Part shown: positions 26,140 to 34,030 of the stretch, piece by piece
Position numbering within the stretch: the first letter of the stretch is position 1
How the letters are laid out: the number at the start of each line of letters is the position of its first letter
DNA from: JAGOEY01 sp017997515
GTDB lineage: Bacteria; Pseudomonadota; Gammaproteobacteria; Burkholderiales; Burkholderiaceae_C
NCBI GenBank assembly: GCA_026314275.1
Contig: CP111109.1
Span: 124,001-188,000, forward strand
DNA length: 64,000 nucleotides
Direction: 5' to 3'
Made by a program: the position numbers and the translations under genes
The notes under the pieces: model-generated
Told to the model about the DNA's origin: nothing
Seen by the model: the letters and a program-made list of their open reading frames with translations, nothing else
Databases searched by the model: none

Positions 26140-26228
26140 CTCCTTTTTCAGGAGCGATCTGGGCAGGCAGGACGGGCGCGAGAGCCCTATTTAGCGTAAA
26201 TCCAGGCAATACCCCTTGATTTACGTCA

Positions 26229-26256
26229 TGAATTTTCAGTAATTACTGAAAATTCA
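26229..26256. promoter_or_regulatory. 28-bp perfect palindrome upstream of the GbsR-type gene
   Basis: A 14-bp arm beginning TGAATTTTCAGTAA is repeated exactly in reverse complement. It ends 25 nt before the ATG of the GbsR-type regulator and is the longest perfect palindrome seen in the window. Strong candidate for its operator, giving autoregulation and control of the coupled cioAB. Confidence 0.75.
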
Positions 26257-26281
26257 AAATACCACTGCGACAATCGCGGCC

Positions 26282-26872
26282 ATGCCCAACCGCGAAAACC
26301 TTCCGCCCCTGAACCGGCAGTTTGTCTCCCACTTTGGTGAGATGGGCAGCCGTTGGGGCATCAACCGCACCGTGGGGCAAATTTATGCCCTGATCTTCAT
26401 CTCGCCCCACGCGCTGAATGCCGACGACATTGCCGAGGCGTTGGAGTTTTCGCGCTCCAACGTCAGCATGGGCTTGAAGGAGCTGCAGTCCTGGCGGCTG
26501 GTAAAGCTGCGCCACCAACCTGGTGACCGGCGTGAATACTTTGAAGCGCCTGCCGATGTGTGGGAGATCTTCCGCGTGTTGGCCGAAGAACGCCGCCGCC
26601 GTGAGATCGAGCCCACGCTGTCGATGCTGCGTATGGCATTACTCGAAGCACCCACCAGCGACGCCGAGCGCCACGCGCAGGAGCGCATGAAAGAAATGCA
26701 CGAACTGATTGACCGGCTGATGACCTGGTTTGATGATGTACAAAAACTCGCTCCCGAAACCGCCATGCAGCTGATGGGTATGGGTGCCACTGTCACCAAA
26801 GTGCTCGAATTCAAAGACAGAATGACGGGCAAGTCACCCGCCAAACTCGCCGCAACCACGAAGGACAACTGA
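26282..26872 (+). CDS. GbsR/MarR-type transcriptional regulator
   Basis: 196 residues. The N-terminal winged helix contains GEMGSRWGINRTVGQIYALIF and ALEFSRSNVSMGLKELQSW, as in GbsR-type proteins; a long helical C-terminal half (about residues 95-175) probably mediates dimerisation. It ends 2 nt before the ATG of cioA, so it is co-transcribed with the oxidase. The effector is not evident from sequence. Confidence 0.9.
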   Translation: MPNRENLPPLNRQFVSHFGEMGSRWGINRTVGQIYALIFISPHALNADDIAEALEFSRSNVSMGLKELQSWRLVKLRHQPGDRREYFEAPADVWEIFRVLAEERRRREIEPTLSMLRMALLEAPTSDAERHAQERMKEMHELIDRLMTWFDDVQKLAPETAMQLMGMGATVTKVLEFKDRMTGKSPAKLAATTKDN

Positions 26873-26874
26873 CC

Positions 26875-28236
26875 ATGGACGTACTTCTTTTATCGCGCAT
26901 CCAGTTTGCGGCGAACATCAGCTTCCACATCCTGTTCCCCACCATCACCATTGCGCTGTGCTGGCTGTTGTTGTTCTTCCGGCTGCGTGTTAACGCCACC
27001 AAGGGCACCCCAGATGCAGCGGGATGGGAGGCTGCCTATTACTTCTGGACCAAGATTTTTGCGCTGACCTTTGCGCTGGGTGTGGTGTCAGGCATCACCA
27101 TGAGTTTCCAGTTCGGCACCAACTGGCCGGGTTACATGGAAAAGACCGGCAACATCGCCGGGCCACTGCTGGGCTTTGAGGTGCTGACCGCCTTCTTCCT
27201 GGAGGCCACCTTCCTCGGGGTGATGCTGTTTGGCCGGGGCCGGGTGTCGGAGCGGGTGCACCTGGCCGCCACCTGTATGGTGGCGCTGGGCACCACCATG
27301 TCGGCGTTCTGGATTCTGAGCCTGAACTCGTGGATGCAGACCCCTGCAGGGTACGAAATCATCGACGGGGTGTTCCACGTCACCAGCTGGTTCGATGTGG
27401 TGTTTAACCCGTCGTTCCCCTACCGCCTGGGCCACAAGCTGTTGGCGTCGGCGTTGACGGCTTCCTTCCTGATGGCGGGTGTGAGTGCCTGGCAAATCCT
27501 GAAGGGCACCACCAACGCAGGCACCCACAAGGCACTGCGTACAGCGGTGATTTTTGCCTCCGTCGCCATCCCGCTGCAGATCTTCATGGGTGACTTACAC
27601 GGCCTGAACACACTCAAACACCAGCCCGCCAAGATCGCTGCCATTGAAGGCATCTGGCACACCGAAAAGTCGGCCCCCCTGACGCTGTTTGGCCTGCCCA
27701 ACGAGAAAGAAGGCCGCACTGATTACGCGGTCAAGATCCCCAAACTCGCCAGCCTGATCCTCGCGCATGACATCGATGCCGAACTCCAAGGCCTGAACGA
27801 ATTTCCCAACGCACACCCACCTGTGGCGCCCGTGTTCTGGAGCTTCCGCGTGATGGTGGGGGTCGGCATGCTGATGCTGGTGGTGGCCTGGGGCATGGCG
27901 CTGCTGCTGTGGCGGCGGCGCAGGACACAGGCCGCGCTGCCGCGTTTTGCGCTGTACATCCTGGCCGGCATGACCTTCTCGGGCTGGGTTGCCACACTGG
28001 CCGGCTGGTGGGTGACCGAGATTGGCCGCCAGCCCTTCATCGTCTACGGCCTGCTACGCACCGCCGACACGGTGGCCGAGCACCCGGTGCCACTGGTCAT
28101 GGGCACGCTGATTGCCTGGCTGGCGCTGTATGTGGTGCTGCTGGTGTCGTACATCGGAGTCATCCGCTACATGGCGGAACACCCCAAACAGCCTGCGCCA
28201 GAAGCACCCCTGCCTATTGCCACCACCGGAGCCTGA
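26875..28236 (+). CDS. cioA: Cytochrome bd-type ubiquinol oxidase subunit I (CIO type)
   Basis: 453 residues with nine or so membrane helices. The heme b595 His is in NISFHILFPTITIAL. The Q-loop region (about residues 250-310) is short, so the protein resembles the cyanide-insensitive CioA class rather than the ~520-residue E. coli CydA. It reduces O2 using quinol without pumping protons. No cydX or cydDC gene is nearby. Confidence 0.95.
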   Translation: MDVLLLSRIQFAANISFHILFPTITIALCWLLLFFRLRVNATKGTPDAAGWEAAYYFWTKIFALTFALGVVSGITMSFQFGTNWPGYMEKTGNIAGPLLGFEVLTAFFLEATFLGVMLFGRGRVSERVHLAATCMVALGTTMSAFWILSLNSWMQTPAGYEIIDGVFHVTSWFDVVFNPSFPYRLGHKLLASALTASFLMAGVSAWQILKGTTNAGTHKALRTAVIFASVAIPLQIFMGDLHGLNTLKHQPAKIAAIEGIWHTEKSAPLTLFGLPNEKEGRTDYAVKIPKLASLILAHDIDAELQGLNEFPNAHPPVAPVFWSFRVMVGVGMLMLVVAWGMALLLWRRRRTQAALPRFALYILAGMTFSGWVATLAGWWVTEIGRQPFIVYGLLRTADTVAEHPVPLVMGTLIAWLALYVVLLVSYIGVIRYMAEHPKQPAPEAPLPIATTGA

Positions 28237-28237
28237 G

Positions 28238-29260
28238 ATGACTGACATTACCTGGGCCACCGCGCTCCCGCTCGCATTCATGGCCATCATGGGCCTGTCG
28301 CTCATGACCTATGTGATTCTGGACGGCTACGACCTCGGCGTGGGCATTCTGCTGCCCTTTGCCACCGATGCCGAAAAAGACGTGATGGTCTCCAGCATCG
28401 GTCCGTTCTGGGACGCCAACGAGACCTGGCTGGTGCTGGGTATCGGGGTGCTGCTGATTGCCTTTCCGAAGGCACACGGCATGGTGCTGACAGCGCTGTA
28501 CCTGCCTGCCACCATCATGTTGATGGGGCTGATCCTGCGCGGCGTGTCGTTCGACTTTCGTGTCAAGGCGCGGGACGAACACAAGGCGCTGTGGAACCGC
28601 ACCTTTGCCGCGGGCTCTCTGATCGCATCGATGGCGCAGGGCTGGATGCTCGGCAGTTACCTCACCGGCTTCAGCTACAGCGGCTGGTCGCTGGCGTTCA
28701 GCGCGGGCATCATGCTGGTCTTCCCCACCGCCTACGTCATGCTGGGCGCGGGCTGGCTGATGATGAAAACCTGGGGCGATCTGCAGCTGAGGGCCGTGGG
28801 CTGGGCGCGTGCCATGTTGTGGCCGATGGGCCTGACACTGGTGGCGATTTCGCTGGCCACACCACTGGTCAGCCAGACCGTGTTTGACAAATGGTTCACC
28901 CTGCCCGAGTTCTTTGCGCTGTTGCCGATTCCGCTGGCCTGCGGTGCCGCATTTTGTGCAGCGTATATGGCTTTAAACCGCCCACGGATTGTGGAAGCAG
29001 GTTACGGCTGGATCGTGTTTGCGTCCACGGTGCTGATTTTTCTGATGGCGTTTTTGGGGCTGGCCTACAGCATCTACCCGTATGTGGTGCTGGACAAACT
29101 CACCATCTGGGACGCCGCCAGTTCCACCGAAGCCCTGGCCGTGATCATGATTGGTGTGGCCATCACCCTGCCGGTGATCATCATCTACACCATCTTTATG
29201 TACCGCGTGTTCTGGGGCAAGGCGACCACTTTGACCTACGCCGCCCCACCGAAGGCCTGA
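28238..29260 (+). CDS. cioB: Cytochrome bd-type ubiquinol oxidase subunit II (CIO type)
   Basis: 340 residues, eight predicted helices. Motifs include DGYDLGVGILLPF near the N-terminus and WDANETWLVLG, both characteristic of CydB. The ATG at 28238 lies 1 nt after the cioA stop. It ends 6 nt before the convergent acyltransferase gene. Confidence 0.95.
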   Translation: MTDITWATALPLAFMAIMGLSLMTYVILDGYDLGVGILLPFATDAEKDVMVSSIGPFWDANETWLVLGIGVLLIAFPKAHGMVLTALYLPATIMLMGLILRGVSFDFRVKARDEHKALWNRTFAAGSLIASMAQGWMLGSYLTGFSYSGWSLAFSAGIMLVFPTAYVMLGAGWLMMKTWGDLQLRAVGWARAMLWPMGLTLVAISLATPLVSQTVFDKWFTLPEFFALLPIPLACGAAFCAAYMALNRPRIVEAGYGWIVFASTVLIFLMAFLGLAYSIYPYVVLDKLTIWDAASSTEALAVIMIGVAITLPVIIIYTIFMYRVFWGKATTLTYAAPPKA

Positions 29261-29266
29261 GGGTTA

Positions 29267-30454
29267 TCAGGCGACCAAGCCAACAACCACCAGCCCGGCC
29301 TGGATGCCCAGCAGTTTGGGCACCGACACCGGCCGGGCCTCTACACACCGGTACAACACGGCCCCGGCCAGCAGCGACAGGCCAAATGCCACCAGCATGC
29401 CGAGCAGGTTGACCAGCGGCTGCGTGGGCCACAGATGGCTGACCACTGCGTTGACCAGCAGGCACACCGGAAAGTGGATCAGAAACACCGAATACGACAT
29501 CTGGCCCACTGCCTGCAAACCCGCATGGCGTGGCCACTGCTGCAGCCGGGGCCAGGCCTGCGCCACCCCCAGCCACAAGGCCACCACCAGCGCCACCGCA
29601 ATACGCCCGCGAAACTGCAGCACCAGCGCCAGCACACCCAGCAGCGCCAGCAGCACCAGCCAGTAACGCGCGTGCGGTGAGCGCCCCGCCCAGAACGCCA
29701 GCATGCCCAGGCCATAGGCACCAAAGAAATACAGCGCCGTGTCGTCCAGCGCCGCATGCAGGTTGAAGTACAGCAGCGAGGCCAGGGCCATACAGCCCAC
29801 CAGCAGCATGCCCCAAGGCGCACGCTGCGCTGTACGGCTCTGCAGACGGCGCGCCAGGGTCAGGCCCAACACCGTCAGCGCAAAAAGCTGGAAATCAATC
29901 GCCACATACCAGACCCCGGCGGACAGTGAATCCTGCCCCAGCAGGCCTTGCAGCAGCAGCACATGGGCCAGCAGTTGCAGCAGGTCGGGCTCGTCGGGCA
30001 CCGACACATGCCCAAACCAGGGCCGCACCAGCGCTGCCACCGCCACACTGAGCGTCAGCGCCAGCAGGTAGGGCATGGCCAGCCGGGCATAACGGCGCAG
30101 GATCTGCTGCAGGGGTTTGTCGAAAACAGCGTCACCACCCGGTGCCAGGCTGCTGGCCGCGAGGAAACCGCTGACCACCAGAAACACCTGCACCGCCATG
30201 CGGCCATAGTCGTACAGCCAGCCGATCAGCAGCGGGGCCAGCGGCAAGGCAACATCCGACATCGGCCCGTAAAAAGCCAGGTGGTGCAGGACGATCAGCA
30301 TGCAGGACACACCCTTGAGCACATCCACCATCGGCATACGGCCAGCGCGCACGCCCACCTTGCCCGACGCGGCGGGCGTTGGGCGCTCAGGTGGTTGGTG
30401 CGCAGATGGCAAGGATGGTGGCAAGGGCGGCATGCGGGTTGTTAACAGAACCAT
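29267..30454 (-). CDS. Acyltransferase family 3 (OafA/YrhL-like) membrane protein
   Basis: About 395 residues with ten or so membrane helices. The family signature VDVLKGVSCMLIVLHHLAFY, with its His pair, and the segment MAVQVFLVVSGFLAA are present. Family members acetylate or otherwise acylate surface glycans. The start is unclear: the ATG at 30454 is my choice, a TTG at 30490 is also open, and neither has a good ribosome binding site. The N-terminal ~45 residues are Pro-rich and may not be translated. Confidence 0.85.
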   Translation of the reverse strand: MVLLTTRMPPLPPSLPSAHQPPERPTPAASGKVGVRAGRMPMVDVLKGVSCMLIVLHHLAFYGPMSDVALPLAPLLIGWLYDYGRMAVQVFLVVSGFLAASSLAPGGDAVFDKPLQQILRRYARLAMPYLLALTLSVAVAALVRPWFGHVSVPDEPDLLQLLAHVLLLQGLLGQDSLSAGVWYVAIDFQLFALTVLGLTLARRLQSRTAQRAPWGMLLVGCMALASLLYFNLHAALDDTALYFFGAYGLGMLAFWAGRSPHARYWLVLLALLGVLALVLQFRGRIAVALVVALWLGVAQAWPRLQQWPRHAGLQAVGQMSYSVFLIHFPVCLLVNAVVSHLWPTQPLVNLLGMLVAFGLSLLAGAVLYRCVEARPVSVPKLLGIQAGLVVVGLVA

Positions 30455-30604
30455 GGAACCCCACCAGGCGATGGGCAACACTTTGGACAAAGCCCGTGAG
30501 TTTGGCCCGACCAGTCAACTGGCTACAGACACGTCTGCGTCATGTGGCTGCAGAGGCTGTTTTCTGCATCAAATTGGCCTGCAGCGCACGTTCTGCGTCC
30601 ACAG

Positions 30605-30626
30605 ATAGCTATTAAAACAATAGCAA
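30605..30626 (+). repeat. TAGC-type short repeat (core only)
   Basis: TAGCTATTAAAACAATAGCA is a compact copy of the core hairpin of the 22363 element, lying downstream of the SDR gene stop (minus strand). The rest of 30455-30650 shows no gene. Confidence 0.5.
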
Positions 30627-30650
30627 ATCGTGGAAGTGCGTCGTTTACCC

Positions 30651-31391
30651 CTACCAGCGCTCCATATACGGGCGCAGATCCAGCTCAAACGTCCAGGCGT
30701 CACGTGGCTGGGTATGCAGGTACCAGTAGTTTTCCGCAATGTGGTCGGGGTTCAGAATGCCGTCCTGGTCCTTCAGCGCGTACCGCTCGGGAAAGGTGTC
30801 ACGGATAAATGCGGTGTCGATGGCACCGTCCACCACGACGTGAGCCACATGGATGTTCAGCGGGCCCAGCTCGCGCGCCATGCTTTGGGCCAATGCACGC
30901 AAGGCGTGTTTGGCACCGGCAAAGGCCGCAAAATTGGCCGAGCCGCGCAACGCCGCCGTGGCACCGGTGAACAGAATCGTGCCCCGGCCCCGCGCCACCA
31001 TCCGACGGGCGGCGGCCTGGCCGTTGAGGAAACCGCTGAAACACGCCATCTCCCAGACCTTGAAATACTTGCGTGCCGTTTCTTCGAGGATGCTGCTGGG
31101 CACATTGGCACCGATGTTGAACACCATCACCTCCACCGGGCCGTGTTCGGCCTCGATCTGCGCGAACAGCGCCGCCACGTCTTCTTCCTTGCGCGCATCA
31201 CTGCCGTATCCGTAGGCCTGGCCACCCTCGGCGCGGATGCTGTCGATGAGCGGCTGCAGCTTGTCGGCCGAGCGGCGTGTGACACAAGCGATGTAGCCCT
31301 CGCGTGCAAACCGCCGGGCAATGGCCCCGCCAGTGGCGTCGCCTGCGCCAATCACCAACGCCACTTTGGGCTGTGAAGTGTCTGTTGCCAT
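30651..31391 (-). CDS. Short-chain dehydrogenase/reductase
   Basis: 246 residues from the ATG at 31391, which has AGGAG 5 nt upstream. The cofactor motif is VIGAGDATGGAIARRFA (a variant of GxxxGxG), with NIGAN as the NAG-like strand. The usual catalytic Tyr-x3-Lys is replaced: the region reads FAAFAGAKHALRAL, with Phe or Ala where Tyr is expected, so the activity may be atypical. An operator-like AACGATCGTT precedes it. Confidence 0.87.
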   Translation of the reverse strand: MATDTSQPKVALVIGAGDATGGAIARRFAREGYIACVTRRSADKLQPLIDSIRAEGGQAYGYGSDARKEEDVAALFAQIEAEHGPVEVMVFNIGANVPSSILEETARKYFKVWEMACFSGFLNGQAAARRMVARGRGTILFTGATAALRGSANFAAFAGAKHALRALAQSMARELGPLNIHVAHVVVDGAIDTAFIRDTFPERYALKDQDGILNPDHIAENYWYLHTQPRDAWTFELDLRPYMERW

Positions 31392-31407
31392 ATGTCTCCT
31401 TTTAATA

Positions 31408-31417
31408 AACGATCGTT
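31408..31417. promoter_or_regulatory. Predicted TetR operator upstream of the SDR gene
   Basis: Perfect palindrome AACGATCGTT, identical to the site at 32143-32152 on the other side of tetR. Position 17 nt before the SDR start codon suggests repression. Confidence 0.6.
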
Positions 31418-31504
31418 CAACCAATGGACGTTATAAAACCAACATTCAATGCCCGGCTACGGTAAGACGGCGCGTGGAAAATAGCCCTCGGGCTGCAAAG
31501 CAGA

Positions 31505-32080
31505 TCAGTCTTTTTTGCTGGCTTCGCGCACCTGGGCCTTGTCGATAAACCGCCGACTTGCAGCCAAGATTTCCTTGCGGGTTTTGTCGCTCTCCACCGC
31601 GCGGGCCAGCATCACAGCGCCCACACACTGGGCAATCAGTGCCCAGGCCGCATCCGGGTCGTCCACCCGCTCGCTCCAGCTTTTGTGTGTGCGTTTGAGG
31701 CCGCGCTCCACGGTTGTGCGCACCTCCGGGCCCGCACGCGCAATCTCGGCACCGAGCGCAGGCAGAACACAGCCCACGTCGGGGTTCATGGCATGGAAGG
31801 TGCTAAGGTAGTCACGCAGGCACTTCGCCACATGGTTGTCGGGCGAATCTTCGTTGCCCGCCAGCATGTCGGTGCTGTTGCTGATTTCTGCATCAATGAT
31901 GGCTTCAAACAGCGCTTGTTTGGACGGGAAATGGCTGTAAAACGCACCACCCGACAGCCCGATCGAGCCCATCAGCGCATCCACACCGGTCGATGTAAAA
32001 CCGCCCCGCTTGGCAATAGCCCGGCTGCTGGCCAGGAGCTTGTTGCGGGTGTCTTCCTTGTGGGTATTGGCGTAGCGCAT
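31505..32080 (-). CDS. TetR family transcriptional regulator
   Basis: 191 residues. The N-terminal helix-turn-helix is seen in LLASSRAIAKRGGFTSTGVDALMGSIGLSGGAFYSHFPSKQ; the remainder is the helical ligand-binding domain. It is divergent from the DsbA-like isomerase gene and located downstream of that operator, with the SDR gene following on the same strand. Two identical palindromes flanking it make it the obvious local repressor. The ligand is unknown. Confidence 0.92.
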   Translation of the reverse strand: MRYANTHKEDTRNKLLASSRAIAKRGGFTSTGVDALMGSIGLSGGAFYSHFPSKQALFEAIIDAEISNSTDMLAGNEDSPDNHVAKCLRDYLSTFHAMNPDVGCVLPALGAEIARAGPEVRTTVERGLKRTHKSWSERVDDPDAAWALIAQCVGAVMLARAVESDKTRKEILAASRRFIDKAQVREASKKD

Positions 32081-32142
32081 GGGGGCCTTGGGTGTTTACC
32101 TTGTTGACAGCAGATGGTGGGCAAATTACCGTTCTTTTGCTG

Positions 32143-32152
32143 AACGATCGTT
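32143..32152. promoter_or_regulatory. Predicted TetR operator in the tetR/isomerase divergent region
   Basis: Palindrome AACGATCGTT, 18 nt before the isomerase start and 63 nt before the tetR start, so it may control both directions. Confidence 0.6.
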
Positions 32153-32169
32153 TTACCATGGAGCCTCCA

Positions 32170-32760
32170 ATGCAGCAAGTTGTCGATTTTTATTTTGACG
32201 TGGGCAGCCCTGCGTCGTACCTGGCGTGGACGCAGCTGCCGGCCCTGTGCCGCCAGGCCGGTGCACAGTTGGTCTACAAACCCATGCTGCTGGGCGGCGT
32301 GTTCCAGGCCACCGGAAATACATCCCCCGCGTCCATTCCCCCCAAGGGCCGCTACATGAACCGTGACCTGGCCCGCTTTGCGCGGCGTTATGGCGTGCCG
32401 CTGGGAACCAACCCGTATTTCCCCATCAACACGCTGCAGCTGATGCGCGCCATTTCAGGCACACAAGTGCGCGACCCGGCCCGTTTTGAAGCCTTGTTGA
32501 CCACCGTGTTCCACGCGATGTGGGTGGACGTGCGCAACATGAACGACCCGGCGGTGGTGGCCGAGGCACTGGCTGCGGGCGGCTTTGCGCCAGCCGACAT
32601 CTTTGCCCTCGTGAACGACCCTGAGGTCAAGGCCCGGCTCAAAACCACCACCGAAGAAGCGGTACAACGCGGCGTGTTTGGGGCGCCCACGGTGTTTGTG
32701 GGCGACGAGATGTTTTTTGGGCAAGACCGGCTGGACTTTGTGCGCGAGGCACTGGCATGA
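32170..32760 (+). CDS. 2-hydroxychromene-2-carboxylate isomerase-like protein (DsbA family, kappa-GST type)
   Basis: 196 residues. Thioredoxin-fold protein with FYFDVGSPASYLAWTQLP at the N-terminus, where the Ser replaces the DsbA cysteine and is typical of HCCA isomerases that use glutathione. The C-terminal GVFGAPTVFVGDEMFFGQDRL is also characteristic. The start at 32170 has GGAG 6 nt upstream; an in-frame ATG at 32158 overlaps that element. It may act in aromatic or other ring catabolism, but this is only family-level. Confidence 0.88.
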   Translation: MQQVVDFYFDVGSPASYLAWTQLPALCRQAGAQLVYKPMLLGGVFQATGNTSPASIPPKGRYMNRDLARFARRYGVPLGTNPYFPINTLQLMRAISGTQVRDPARFEALLTTVFHAMWVDVRNMNDPAVVAEALAAGGFAPADIFALVNDPEVKARLKTTTEEAVQRGVFGAPTVFVGDEMFFGQDRLDFVREALA

Positions 32761-32769
32761 CATGAAACT

Positions 32770-32841
32770 CCCCCGATGCGCCTGCGGCGCTTCCCCCCAA
32801 GGGGCGGCACCAGCGGCCGGGCAAAGCCCGTTCCGCGGTGC
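32770..32841 (+). repeat. Dual-hairpin interspersed repeat, copy A4
   Basis: Begins 9 nt after the isomerase stop. The first hairpin is reduced to CCCC-CCAA-GGGG, and an extra GCGCC-TGC-GGCGC hairpin precedes it. In the second hairpin the inner stem is CGGGC-AAA-GCCCG, against CTGGC-AAA-GCCAG in other copies, a paired T-A to G-C change. Confidence 0.8.
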
Positions 32842-32911
32842 CCTGGAAGCGCAGCGCCCCACGCTCTATGCTCTGAGGGCGGCAAGGTCTCGCACCATGG
32901 GCACCTGAAAT

Positions 32912-32947
32912 GAAAAAACTCCCTCGCAGCCAGCGCCGCGAGGGAGT
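32912..32947 (-). terminator. Intrinsic terminator of the nitronate monooxygenase gene
   Basis: Perfect 10-bp arms ACTCCCTCGC and GCGAGGGAGT with a 10-nt loop; on the minus strand a run of six Ts follows. It lies 26 nt after the stop of the gene at 32974. Confidence 0.9.
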
Positions 32948-32973
32948 CCGTGTTCACGGTCTTCAGTGGTTTT

Positions 32974-33930
32974 TCAGGCGAGTTGCAAGCGCGCCCGCGC
33001 AGCGGCGTATTCCGTCTTAAGCTTGGCCACAAAGTCAGCCGTGCTGCGCACCTGGTCGATCGCACCAATACCCTGGCCGCAGCCCCAGATGTCTTTCCAG
33101 GCCTTGGACTTGTCGCCCGCAAAGTTCATCTTGCTGGGATCACTCTCGGGCAGGTTTTCAGGGTCCATACCCGCGTTGCGGATGCTGGGCGCAAGGTAGT
33201 TGCCGTGCACACCGGTGAACAGGTTGCTGTAAACGATGTCGTCCGAGTTGCTGTCCACGATGGACTGTTTATACGCATCCGCAGCGCGTGCTTCGGTGGT
33301 GGCGATGAACGCGGAGCCGATGTAGGCGAAGTCAGCGCCCATGGCCTGCGCGGCCAGCACGGCGTCGCCACTTGCAATGGAGCCACTCAGCGCGATGGGG
33401 CCGTCAAACCACTGGCGGATTTCCTGGATCAGGGCAAACGGGCTCTTTACACCTGCGTGGCCACCGGCACCGGCGGCCACAGCGATCAGGCCGTCAGCGC
33501 CCTTTTCGATCGCCTTGCGTGCATGTTTGTTGTTGATGATGTCGTGTAACACCACACCACCGTAGCTGTGGGCAGCGGCGTTGATGTCTTCACGCGCGCC
33601 CAGCGATGTGATGATGATCGGCACCTTGTACTTCACACACAGCGCCATGTCGTGTTCCAGCCGCTCGTTGCTCTTGTGCACGATCTGGTTGATAGCAAAG
33701 GGTGCGGCGGGTTTGTCGGGGTTGGCCTTGTTGTACGCGGCCAGTGTCTCGGTAATTTCAATCAGCCACTCTTCCAGCTGTTCGGCCGGGCGGGCGTTCA
33801 GCGCGGGCATGGCACCCACCACACCGGCCTTGCACTGGGCAATCACCAGCGCGGGTGTGCTGATGATGAAGAGCGGTGAGCCAATGATGGGCAGGGGCAG
33901 GTTCTGGAGTACGGCGGGCAGTTTTGACAT
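32974..33930 (-). CDS. Nitronate monooxygenase (2-nitropropane dioxygenase family)
   Basis: 318 residues, FMN-dependent TIM-barrel enzyme. FMN and active-site segments include IIGSPLFIISTPALVIAQC, VAAGAGGHAGVKSPFALI and GADFAYIGSAFIATTEA. The family oxidises alkyl nitronates; many members have other or unknown roles. AAGGAG precedes the ATG. It lies next to an acyl-CoA dehydrogenase gene on the same strand (about 100 nt apart). Confidence 0.92.
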   Translation of the reverse strand: MSKLPAVLQNLPLPIIGSPLFIISTPALVIAQCKAGVVGAMPALNARPAEQLEEWLIEITETLAAYNKANPDKPAAPFAINQIVHKSNERLEHDMALCVKYKVPIIITSLGAREDINAAAHSYGGVVLHDIINNKHARKAIEKGADGLIAVAAGAGGHAGVKSPFALIQEIRQWFDGPIALSGSIASGDAVLAAQAMGADFAYIGSAFIATTEARAADAYKQSIVDSNSDDIVYSNLFTGVHGNYLAPSIRNAGMDPENLPESDPSKMNFAGDKSKAWKDIWGCGQGIGAIDQVRSTADFVAKLKTEYAAARARLQLA

Positions 33931-33969
33931 GGGTTCTCCTTGCGGCGTTTGTCTCTGGATTTATGGATA

Positions 33970-34027
33970 AAAAGTGCTCCTGGCGCCCACCAATCGGGCG
34001 CAAGAAGCTACTTATTTGATAGCAAAC
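33970..34027 (-). repeat. TAGC-type short interspersed repeat
   Basis: In reverse complement it reads TTTGCTATCAAATAAGTAGC, then TTCTTGCGCCCGATTGG, then GGGCGCCAGGAGCAC, aligning along its length with the 22363 copy. It starts 3 nt after the acyl-CoA dehydrogenase stop. Confidence 0.65.
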
Positions 34028-34030
34028 AGT

